Source of the DNA: Lentisphaerota bacterium
Lineage (GTDB): Bacteria > Verrucomicrobiota > Kiritimatiellia > JAAZAB01
DNA length: 9,665 nucleotides
Direction of reading: 5' to 3'
Assembly (NCBI GenBank): GCA_020201415.1
Contig: JAIVGW010000274.1
Coordinates: 1 to 9,665 of the forward strand
Numbering within the stretch: position 1 is the first letter of the stretch; every line of letters starts with the position of its first letter. Under the pieces are notes generated by a model that saw only the letters and a list, made by a program, of their open reading frames with translations, was not told where the DNA came from and made no database searches. The translations under genes and the position numbers were made by a program. Shown one piece after another: positions 1 to 5,581 of this stretch.

Positions 1-173
1 TTCTTCACACCCAACTGCAATTCCGATGCCGCCAGTTTTGCCATCCGCGGCGGCTGCTCGGCAATCACAATTTCGGCTTGCGGCCGTCCGTCCTCGACGA
101 TCCAGGGCGTGGCCGCCGGCACAACCGACAGGCCCATGACGAATGTAAAAATGCACGATATTGATTTTGTCAT
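1..173 (-). CDS. Secreted protein, GH67-like/DUF4838-type N-terminal domain (5' part only)
   Basis: Only the first 57 codons lie in the window; the gene runs off the left edge. The ATG is at 173 on the minus strand with a strong Shine-Dalgarno (AAGGAG, complement of 178-183) four bases upstream. Residues 1-21 look like a Sec signal peptide: Lys at position 3, a hydrophobic stretch at 7-18 and an Ala-Ala cleavage site at 20-21. The mature start (WIVEDGRPQAEIVIAE at 24-39, then a helix containing AASELQ) has the 'invariable DG + hydrophobic strand + aA.eLq' layout of the N-terminal beta domain in GH67 alpha-glucuronidases and DUF4838 proteins. Secretion is well supported. The family assignment rests on about 30 residues and is tentative; a role in glucuronate or uronic-acid glycan breakdown is inferred from that resemblance and from the glycosidase genes nearby. 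Confidence 0.62.
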   Translation of the reverse strand, partial: MTKSISCIFTFVMGLSVVPAATPWIVEDGRPQAEIVIAEQPPRMAKLAASELQLGVK

Positions 174-177
174 GCGA

Positions 178-183
178 CTCCTT
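178..183 (-). promoter_or_regulatory. Ribosome binding site of the leftmost gene
   Basis: AAGGAG on the minus strand, four bases before the ATG at 173. It fixes the start of a gene that is otherwise cut by the window edge. Confidence 0.75.
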
Positions 184-223
184 ACCGTTGTGAGTTGCGA
201 GAACAACACTGCAATTGGAGCAC

Positions 224-252
224 ATGGTAGGCGGAAAGCCAGCAATCCGCAA
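224..252 (-). promoter_or_regulatory. Weak sigma-70-like promoter for the leftmost gene
   Basis: On the minus strand, TTGCGG (252-247) and TACCAT (229-224) are separated by exactly 17 bp. Both hexamers are poor (3/6 and 4/6 to consensus), as is common for promoters that need an activator. Transcription would begin near 217, giving a leader of about 44 nt that includes the AAGGAG ribosome binding site. Confidence 0.4.
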
Positions 253-254
253 TA

Positions 255-287
255 CATGATCTTGCAAATAAATTGCATAATCTTGCA
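255..287 (-). promoter_or_regulatory. Direct-repeat operator, 21-bp period (AraC/XylS-type candidate)
   Basis: The plus strand has CATGATCTTGCA at 255-266 and CATAATCTTGCA at 276-287. They match at 11 of 12 positions and their starts are 21 bp apart, two helical turns. The proximal copy ends 3 bp from the candidate -35 box of the minus-strand promoter. Tandem half-sites 21 bp apart touching the -35 are the usual target layout of AraC-family activators, many of which govern sugar catabolism. A 15-bp palindrome with TGCAA/TTGCA arms (263-277) overlaps the same site and is an alternative reading. Confidence 0.5.
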
Positions 288-405
288 GGCAACCAACCAT
301 ATTCGACGGCGGCCGGGGCATCTTTTAGCGGTGTCGCGTCGGCCGCCTAACCTGTAACTTCAATTCTTTTTCACTATATGTTGTGGTGTTTTGCGTTCTT
401 TGCAC

Positions 406-501
406 ACAAGCTTTATCGTGAGCCTTGTCGCGAGCTTTGTCGATTCCGGTGCCGTCGGGTAGTCCGACAAAGCTTGCGACAAAGCTCGCGACAAAGAAAT
501 G
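406..501. repeat. 12-bp-periodic inverted repeat array with perfect 18-bp stem
   Basis: Eight consecutive 12-nt blocks fill this stretch. Blocks 1-3 (406-441) read ACAAGCTTTATC, GTGAGCCTTGTC and GCGAGCTTTGTC. Blocks 4-5 (442-465) are a diverged middle. Blocks 6-8 (466-501) are near reverse complements: GACAAAGCTTGC, GACAAAGCTCGC and GACAAAGAAATG. The arms 425-442 and 477-494 are perfect inverted repeats (TTGTCGCGAGCTTTGTCG and its complement) around a 34-nt centre, so a long cruciform or RNA hairpin is possible. The middle blocks keep the period, with a CG dinucleotide every 12 nt. No T-run follows, so a classical terminator is unlikely. Confidence 0.8.
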
Positions 502-523
502 ATAAGTTTCACCCTTGCATCAT

Positions 524-539
524 CCGGGGCGCGCCCCGG
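524..539. repeat. Perfect 16-bp GC palindrome
   Basis: CCGGGGCGCGCCCCGG is its own reverse complement with no spacer. It sits between the 12-bp array and the larger hairpin element. It could bind a dimeric protein or be remnant repeat DNA; no gene start lies next to it. Confidence 0.7.
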
Positions 540-646
540 GGCCTTTACTTGTCTCTATTTACTTTACAAGGCTCCAAGTCTCTTGTGTTTTTCATAGCCA
601 TATTGTTGCCCATCACTGAAAGAGAAAAATTACCACCCGGGAGGCT

Positions 647-770
647 CTTGCAAAACCCCACGGGCGCGTTCATATTCGGCTCACCGAGACGGTTCGCCCT
701 ACCTGTTGCGGCAGCAATCCGGGAAGGTAGAAGGGCGAGGCGTCTCGCCGAGCCGCTGGGGTTTTGCAAG
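647..770. repeat. 124-bp long-hairpin element (MITE-like or structured RNA)
   Basis: The ends are perfect 14-bp inverted repeats: CTTGCAAAACCCCA at 647-660 and TGGGGTTTTGCAAG at 757-770. Inside, 677-682 pairs with 750-755, 685-691 with 741-747, 694-699 with 733-738, and 700-704 with 725-729, with a few mismatches and small bulges. The apical loop has its own 4-bp stem (706-709 with 714-717). The nested pairing spans nearly the whole element, as in non-autonomous palindromic mobile elements. ACCACCC lies near both ends (632-638 and 772-778) but is 8 nt from the left end, so it is a doubtful target duplication. No reading frame inside looks like a protein. Confidence 0.65.
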
Positions 771-860
771 CACCACCCAAAGATCACGCACCGGAAATGG
801 AGCCGCCGGGCGCGTTCCGGGCGGTTCAGCGGCGCCTATTCCAACCGCACCCCCTTTTGA

Positions 861-890
861 ACAGGTAAGGTTAAGATTGACTTTACCTGT
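861..890. promoter_or_regulatory. Operator-like inverted repeat over the -35 of the outer-membrane gene
   Basis: ACAGGTAA (861-868) and TTACCTGT (883-890) are perfect 8-bp inverted arms with a 14-bp centre; the next bases (GG/CT) continue partly. The candidate -35 box TTGACT lies inside the palindrome, so a bound dimer would compete with RNA polymerase. This is the usual geometry of a repressor site. The regulator family is not recognisable from the arms. Confidence 0.55.
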
Positions 891-903
891 GGCAGCCTAT
901 AAA
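877..903 (+). promoter_or_regulatory. Candidate promoter for the outer-membrane/GH63-like operon
   Basis: TTGACT (877-882, 5/6) is followed by TATAAA (898-903, 5/6). The spacer is only 15 bp, which is short; shifting to TAAAAG (900-905, 4/6) gives the standard 17 bp. Transcription would start roughly at 908-912, leaving a leader of about 60 nt. Confidence 0.45.
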
Positions 904-968
904 AGTACACGAAACAACCAGGCCGGTTTGTGCCGGCGGCATAAACACACGCAAAAGGAATCCACAGC

Positions 969-1859
969 ATGAAAAAAACACTGGCAGGCATTCTGGCATT
1001 AAGCGCAATCATCTTTTGTGCCGTAACCGGCAAGGCCGGCGAGCCGCATTATGTCAGCGGGGTGGAAGGCATCAAGGCGGCCACTCTGCCGCCTCCCGGT
1101 CTCTACGGCCGGCTCTACGGAGTCTATTACCATGCCGACACGCTGCGGGATGACGCCGGCGACAAGCAGGATATCGGATTTGACGTCAAGGTGTTCGCGC
1201 TGGTACCCAGGCTGATCTGGATATCGCAGATGGAGGTGCTCGGCGGCAACTATTTCGCCGATGTCGTGGTGCCCATCATCAAGACCGATCTCTCGATTGA
1301 TGCCGCCGGCATTGACGACAATAAGACCGGTCTGGGCGACATCTGCATCGAACCCTTGGGCATCTCCTGGCATGGCGCGCGTTATGATGCGTCCGTGGCC
1401 GCCGGTGGCTATGTGCCGTCGGGCTCTTATGACCAGAACAACGCCGCCTCACCGGGCAAAGACATGTGGACCGCCATGTTCACCGCCGGCGCCACGGTTT
1501 ACGCCGACGATGAACGCACGCTTTCGGCCTCCATCCTCTCGCGCTATGAGATTCACAGCGAGAAGCGTGATGAGGACTATACCCCTGGCAATGACTTCCA
1601 CTTTGAGTGGGGGCTGGGCAAGACCATCAACCGCACCATTGATGTCGGCCTGGCCGGCTACTGCTACTGGCAGCTCACCAATGACCGCGGGGACGACTCT
1701 GACTCCAGCAAGTCCCGCGTGTTTGCCGTCGGCCCGGAGATCAGCGTTTTCTTCCCTTCCCAGTTGATGTTCCTCTCGGCCCGCGCCCTGTGGGAATTCG
1801 AAGCGCGCAACCAATCCGAAGGCATGATCGGCGTGCTGACCCTGACCAAGGGGTTCTGA
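969..1859 (+). CDS. Outer-membrane beta-barrel protein, Phenol_MetA_deg/SphA-like family
   Basis: This 296-residue protein is a predicted outer-membrane channel. The start ATG has AAGGA (955-959) nine bases upstream. Residues 1-23 form a signal peptide (two Lys, hydrophobic core, cleavage after the Ala of GKA). The rest shows alternating amphipathic strands. It carries the layout of the family named after the meta-pathway of phenol degradation: TGLGD at 120-124, then a strand with GGYVPSGSYD, a YTPGNDFHFE segment at 204-213, and a closing strand ending in Phe, the usual recognition signal for beta-barrel assembly. The length suits the family. Few members have been characterised and the name does not imply phenol metabolism; some are thought to carry small hydrophobic or aromatic solutes. 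It lies 24 bp before a glycosidase gene and is probably cotranscribed, so passage of oligosaccharides is a reasonable inference, not an observation. Confidence 0.8.
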   Translation: MKKTLAGILALSAIIFCAVTGKAGEPHYVSGVEGIKAATLPPPGLYGRLYGVYYHADTLRDDAGDKQDIGFDVKVFALVPRLIWISQMEVLGGNYFADVVVPIIKTDLSIDAAGIDDNKTGLGDICIEPLGISWHGARYDASVAAGGYVPSGSYDQNNAASPGKDMWTAMFTAGATVYADDERTLSASILSRYEIHSEKRDEDYTPGNDFHFEWGLGKTINRTIDVGLAGYCYWQLTNDRGDDSDSSKSRVFAVGPEISVFFPSQLMFLSARALWEFEARNQSEGMIGVLTLTKGF

Positions 1860-1889
1860 CCTGCATTATTCAGATACCGGAGCATGACC

Positions 1890-4088
1890 ATGAACCAGAC
1901 CGCCCGCGGCCAAAAATCAAAATCGCCTTCCTACAACCTGATGTGGCATACCGCGCCCTACGGCCCCTACTTCGGCGACATCGGCCTGGGGATCGGCCTG
2001 GTCAAGGTGGCAGGCAACAATCCCAAGGCCATGCCCCTGTGCCCCGCTCTACTGCGGATGGATCCGGCCCAGGATCAGCCGGCCTTGGAATGGCGGGCCA
2101 ACTCCGGCAACCAGGCCATGGGCGGCATGGACCCGGACATTGATATCTGCCCAGAATTAAGGCTTATCCGCCGCAAGTGGACGCCGGAATGTTTGAAAAG
2201 CTTCTATAAATACGGCGATACGAAAATCACGCAGCAGATGGTGGTGGGCCCCGGCGGTGTCTATGGCCGCATCAAGGCCGCCCGGCCGGTGCAGTTACAG
2301 TTGCAGGGCATCAGCCTGGGCGCCTGCAAGCTGCGGGGATTGCCGGACGGTTTACAGATCATCGAGACCCAGCCCCAGATCGCCCCCTGTGAATTCACCG
2401 TGCGGTTCAGCTTCCCGCCGTCCACCATCACCTGCGAAGGTCAGCCGCTGGCGGCGGACGATGTCAGATTTTATCCCGGCAAAGCCCGCTGGACCTTCAC
2501 CTGGGACCAGCCGCTGGAGAGCCTGGAGATCGATGTTGAGACCCAGCGCTCGTTTAATCCCGGCCTGCCGGAACTGGCGCCGCTCTCGCGCGACGGCTCG
2601 GCCTGCATTGCCCAACGGCAAAGCGGCAATTTCGCCAGGACGCTTAAGCAGCAAAAACGGGAATGGGCCGAATATTTCGCGAACGACGTCCCGGTGATCG
2701 ATTGTCCCGATCCGCGCGTCAACCAGCTCAATCAATACCTGGCCTGGGTGTATCTCTCCAACACCATCCAGCACGGCGGCATTCTGCCCTACCCCTACTC
2801 CATTCCCAAGCAGACTTTCGTGGGCTGGTGGATGTGGGACACCGCCAAGAGCGCCATTGCCGGCTCCTGGTACGGCCGGCGCGAAGTCGCCTGGGGCGGC
2901 ATGCTGAACACGGAAAACCTGCAATATGACGCGCGCCACCCGGATGCGGGCGTGATCACCAACAGCGCGCGCTACAGCAGTGTGGATTGCTGGTACTCGG
3001 AAAGGCCCGAGTCCAACCGCTACCCCTGCGTGCCTTACGCCATACCCGAAAAACACGGTTCGGGCACGCATCCCCCCATGTATTCTCTGGCTGTCTGGTC
3101 GCTGTGGTCGGTGGACGGCAATGACATGCTGATGAAACGCCTGCTCAGCAATCTGCTGGCCATGGACGCTTATTTCGAACGCATCCGCGCCAGCCGCCAA
3201 GTGCCCGGGCTGCTGGTGGTCCTGCGCTGGAGCGACAGCGGCATGGACAACTCCAAGCGCTGGGCCAACCAGTGCAACCGCTGCCTGAGCGGACGCCAGC
3301 ACTTTGACGATACGGACTGGGAATTGCCGGTGATCAGCGTCGATCTGAATGTTTACAGCATCACCGAGAAACGCTGCCTGGCGGAGATGTGCCGCAAGGC
3401 CGGGATGACGCAGGAAGCCGAGCGCCTGGAAGCGGAAGCCGGAACGCGCGAGAAGACGCTGCACCGCGAATTGTGGAATGAAGAAAAGAGCCTGTATTTC
3501 GACCGCGTGGAGGCTGACGGCCGCTTCACCCCCATCCTTTCCCCAACCAACCTCTCGCCTTTTATGCTGCCGGGACTACCCCGGGAGCGGGTGGCGCCGA
3601 TGTTGCGCTGGCTGTTCGACGAGGATCATTTCTGGGGCGAGTACCCCATCCCTAGCATCGCCAAGAGCGACCGCGACTTCGAACCATCCAAGGGGTACTG
3701 GATGGGTCCGGTCTGGATGAGCTACCCGATGGATATTCTGCGCGGGCTGGCCCACCATGACCGCGGCGCCGCGGCCCGGCTGCTGGACCGGCTGATCAAT
3801 ATCATGCTGCCGGACGGCGAGCCGGCCATCAACGAAAACTACCAACCGCTCACCGGCCTGCCCCTGGAATGCCCGAACTTCTCCTGGAACGGGCAAATCA
3901 TTGACATCATCATGCGCGACATGTTCGGCATATCCTGCCGCGATGGACAGGTGAGCGCCACGAGCGCTGGCGTACCGGATGACTGGGACCATTGGAAAGT
4001 CGCCAATGTGCGCCTCCATGGCCGGCGCTACGACATCAGCGCCGTCAAAACCCAGGGGCAATGGCGGCATGAGATTGTCGAGGTCTGA
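1890..4088 (+). CDS. Intracellular glycoside hydrolase, GH63-like (clan GH-G, alpha/alpha barrel)
   Basis: The frame is open from ATG 1884, but GGAG at 1879-1882 is one base from that ATG and seven from the ATG at 1890, so the latter is preferred (732 residues). Residue numbers here count from 1884. No signal peptide is seen. An N-terminal beta-rich region (to about 265) precedes an (alpha/alpha)6 barrel with GH63/trehalase-like signatures: FVGWWMWDTAK at 312-322, WSDSGMDNSKRW at 449-460, GYWMGPVWM at 604-612 and ENYQPLTG at 651-658 followed by NFSWNGQ. By analogy with GH63 enzymes such as YgjK, D455 would be the general acid and E651 the base. Such enzymes invert alpha-glucosidic or related alpha bonds (glucosides, mannosylglycerate, trehalose-like sugars). 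The exact substrate cannot be assigned. The gene follows the outer-membrane gene by 24-30 bp, so the two probably form one operon. Confidence 0.82.
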   Translation: MNQTARGQKSKSPSYNLMWHTAPYGPYFGDIGLGIGLVKVAGNNPKAMPLCPALLRMDPAQDQPALEWRANSGNQAMGGMDPDIDICPELRLIRRKWTPECLKSFYKYGDTKITQQMVVGPGGVYGRIKAARPVQLQLQGISLGACKLRGLPDGLQIIETQPQIAPCEFTVRFSFPPSTITCEGQPLAADDVRFYPGKARWTFTWDQPLESLEIDVETQRSFNPGLPELAPLSRDGSACIAQRQSGNFARTLKQQKREWAEYFANDVPVIDCPDPRVNQLNQYLAWVYLSNTIQHGGILPYPYSIPKQTFVGWWMWDTAKSAIAGSWYGRREVAWGGMLNTENLQYDARHPDAGVITNSARYSSVDCWYSERPESNRYPCVPYAIPEKHGSGTHPPMYSLAVWSLWSVDGNDMLMKRLLSNLLAMDAYFERIRASRQVPGLLVVLRWSDSGMDNSKRWANQCNRCLSGRQHFDDTDWELPVISVDLNVYSITEKRCLAEMCRKAGMTQEAERLEAEAGTREKTLHRELWNEEKSLYFDRVEADGRFTPILSPTNLSPFMLPGLPRERVAPMLRWLFDEDHFWGEYPIPSIAKSDRDFEPSKGYWMGPVWMSYPMDILRGLAHHDRGAAARLLDRLINIMLPDGEPAINENYQPLTGLPLECPNFSWNGQIIDIIMRDMFGISCRDGQVSATSAGVPDDWDHWKVANVRLHGRRYDISAVKTQGQWRHEIVEV

Positions 4089-4225
4089 CACACGCCCGAT
4101 CAGCGTTCCGGCGGCACGGTTTCCTCCTGCCACAACAGGGCCGGCGGCGCCCCAATACCGGCTCAGCTCCTCGCGCAGTCCCTGATCACCCCGTTCATCG
4201 CCACCGCCACCACCCGCATCATCCA

Positions 4226-4783
4226 TTAAGAATCAACAGATTGCAAATCATCATTCAAAGCTTCATTAACCAGCGCTACGCCACGTTTTTTAAGGTTTGC
4301 CAGTGTTCGCCGCTCATGGGCGATCAGGCGATCGCGTTCCTCCGGTGGTCTTGATTCCAGGTATGCAGCAGCCGCGAAAACAAGCGCGTGGTCCGGAAAC
4401 ACCGAACGAAAAACAAACTCGACACGAGGAATATGAAAATCTGAAGAGACCACAATCAATGCGGGGCAATGGTATTGCTCGACAATTTTACGAGCTTGCC
4501 AAGCATCATCCACGGTGTTGCGACTTAAAGCAAAACCCACAATATCACCTGGTGGAACACCCTGCTTGAGCAGAATTTGTCGGGCATAATATGCGTTGGG
4601 ATATGCCGTGGTGTTGAAGTGTTCACCAAAGCCTCCGGTAAGCAAGATTTTCCAGCCGGCCGCCCGAAGTTCCCGGTATTTATGATAACCGAGTTCCACG
4701 CGTCCCCGGCCCATCTCGGACAGGTTGCCCTTGTCGTCATTTGGTGAACCAAGAATAACTATAAGGCCGGCAATATTATCCAT
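4226..4783 (-). CDS. DUF218 (YdcF/SanA/ElyC-like) protein
   Basis: This is a 185-residue protein from the ATG at 4783. ATGs at 4795 and 4810 are also in frame; GGATGG eight bases before 4783 is the best, though weak, ribosome site. It has the DUF218 Rossmann-like pattern: VILGS at 9-13, LLTGG at 47-51, SRNTVDDA at 87-94 and VVSSDFHIPR at 111-120. No membrane segment is present, so it resembles the soluble YdcF type, reported to bind S-adenosylmethionine, more than membrane-anchored SanA or ElyC, which are linked to envelope integrity. The biochemical role is unknown. It faces the GH63-like gene tail to tail and is divergent from the cupin gene, so it is not part of either glycosidase operon. 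Its DNA looks clearly more AT-rich than the neighbours, which suggests a separate history. Confidence 0.83.
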   Translation of the reverse strand: MDNIAGLIVILGSPNDDKGNLSEMGRGRVELGYHKYRELRAAGWKILLTGGFGEHFNTTAYPNAYYARQILLKQGVPPGDIVGFALSRNTVDDAWQARKIVEQYHCPALIVVSSDFHIPRVEFVFRSVFPDHALVFAAAAYLESRPPEERDRLIAHERRTLANLKKRGVALVNEALNDDLQSVDS

Positions 4784-4810
4784 AATCAATGCCATCCCAT
4801 CGGTTTGCAT

Positions 4811-5092
4811 TGCCCAATGTTTTCCGGCATGAATGCGCTGTCCGGCGTGACACTAATGAAATTTTCAAGCTTTTTTCGGCACGCACCTTGCTTGTTAATC
4901 CATGCCGGATAATAGGCTAGACCCACATCAAAACGCAATCTTTATTAGCCGCCTTGTTAGGGTTCTCGCACCAATGATGTCCTTGATGACATTCAACCGG
5001 GACGCGGACTTCGATTCCCGGCACCCGTTTGGCAGGCACCGCGCACAATCAACTTGAAATCTGCCAAGGGGTCGGGCACCCCGAAGGGTGAG
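4811..5092. other. Spacer between divergent DUF218 and cupin genes
   Basis: About 280 bp without a convincing gene. It holds the weak minus-strand promoter at 4909-4938. The cupin reading frame stays open back to a stop at 4958-4960 but contains no upstream ATG or GTG. A tRNA T-arm-like string near 5011-5028 lacks the rest of a tRNA. Confidence 0.5.
4909..4938 (-). promoter_or_regulatory. Possible promoter for the DUF218 gene
   Basis: On the minus strand, TATTAT (4914-4909, 5/6 to the -10 consensus) lies 18 bp after TTGCGT (4938-4933, 3/6). A transcript would start near 4902, giving a leader of about 120 nt to the preferred ATG. The long leader and weak -35 keep confidence low. Confidence 0.3.
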
Positions 5093-5416
5093 ATGGCTCA
5101 GATTCTGAACGACACCATGTCCGTGCGCCATCTGGTGTATTGGGATTTAAACTCCGATGAGGCCGGCGCAATGCGCGGCAACCATTACCACAGGCTTAAA
5201 ACCGAGCAATATTACATTCTCAAGGGCAAGCTGGACCTTTTGCTGCTCGACCCTGAGACAGGCGAACGCGCCGTGCGGCCGGTCAATGCCGGCGACCGTA
5301 TCACCGTGGCGCCCGGAGTGGCCCACGCCTTCCGCTCACGGGGCTACGCCCAGGTTCTGGAATTCTCGCCGGATCCATACGATGCCTCCGATACGGTTCC
5401 CTGCCCGGCGGAATAA
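5093..5416 (+). CDS. Small single-domain cupin, metal-binding
   Basis: From ATG 5093 the protein has 107 residues and is a single cupin barrel. Motif 1 reads GNHYH..... then E and G: H31, H33, E38 and G45 fit the HxH(x)4E(x)6G pattern. Motif 2 is APGVAH with H78 as the fourth ligand, so a metal site is intact. The RGNHYH signature is shared with cupins in nucleotide-sugar and capsule enzymes (such as the CapF C-terminal domain) and WxcM/FdtA-like proteins; the C-terminal EFSPDPYD stretch is also typical. A role in sugar isomerisation or binding is possible but unproven. ATG 5093 has AAGGG four bases upstream. The upstream in-frame TTG at 5054 (120 residues) lacks a ribosome site, yet the residues before 5093 (GTPKGE) fit the usual first strand of the family, so the start is unsure and the 5' end may be eroded. 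Confidence 0.72.
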   Translation: MAQILNDTMSVRHLVYWDLNSDEAGAMRGNHYHRLKTEQYYILKGKLDLLLLDPETGERAVRPVNAGDRITVAPGVAHAFRSRGYAQVLEFSPDPYDASDTVPCPAE

Positions 5417-5505
5417 CCGTTTCCACCGATATTGCCAAGGCTGAAATCCAACATGCCCCGCAAAGGCTGCCAAAATATTTCAGGCATGAGTCATTGAATG
5501 CCGCA

Positions 5506-5534
5506 TTGACAACCATTCCGGGACATGCTTGAAT
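5506..5534 (+). promoter_or_regulatory. Sigma-70-like promoter for the GH43-GH31 operon
   Basis: A perfect -35 box TTGACA (5506-5511) is followed after exactly 17 bp by TTGAAT (5529-5534, 4/6). Transcription would start near 5541, about 40 nt before the GH43 ATG. This rules against an in-frame ATG at 5525, which would lie upstream of the transcript start. The 11-bp imperfect palindrome AATGCCGCATT (5497-5507) overlaps the -35, and TTGAATGC occurs at 5494-5501 and again at 5529-5536, over the -10; both could be regulator contacts. Confidence 0.55.
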
Positions 5535-5581
5535 GCGGCCCTGATTTCCAGGAGGGGTGGCTCTGTTCAAGGGAAAAAATC

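Larger units (their letters stand above)
174..968. other. Gene-poor intergenic region between divergent genes
   Basis: About 800 bp with no credible gene. It separates the minus-strand secreted protein from the plus-strand outer-membrane gene. It holds the activator-type repeat and promoter near the left gene, the 12-bp array, the 16-bp palindrome, the long hairpin and the promoter/operator of the right gene. The longest open frame (378-860) runs through the repeats, has no ribosome binding site and gives an Arg/Cys-rich product with no recognisable fold. Confidence 0.7.

Noticed and set aside
406..501. CRISPR array
   Set aside because: Units are 12 nt, contiguous and inverted about the centre; there are no uniform 23-50 nt repeats alternating with unique spacers.
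524..539. Rho-independent terminator
   Set aside because: The palindrome has no loop in its perfect form and is followed by GGGCC and scattered T residues, not a U-tract; no gene ends nearby.
378..860. 160-codon open frame on the plus strand across the repeat region
   Set aside because: It has no ribosome binding site, runs through both inverted repeats, and yields an Arg/Cys-rich product whose pattern comes from the 12-nt period and not from a protein fold.
2352..3464. 370-codon minus-strand open frame inside the GH63-like gene
   Set aside because: It is antisense to a gene with clear family motifs; the composition (Ala, Gly, Val, His-rich) is typical of a GC-rich shadow frame.
4089..4225. 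Terminator or gene remnant between the convergent GH63-like and DUF218 genes
   Set aside because: No hairpin with a T-run was found on either strand, and the short open stretch ending at the TAA near 4227 has no recognisable homology.
5011..5028. tRNA 3' end (T-arm-like TTCGATTCCCGG) or an attachment site
   Set aside because: The T-stem does not pair in its proper register, no matching acceptor or anticodon arms lie upstream, and no integrase gene is visible.
5525..5581. Extended GH43 start at ATG 5525
   Set aside because: It lies within the -10 region of the promoter and upstream of the expected transcript start; ATG 5582 has a proper ribosome site and leaves the GH43 fold complete.
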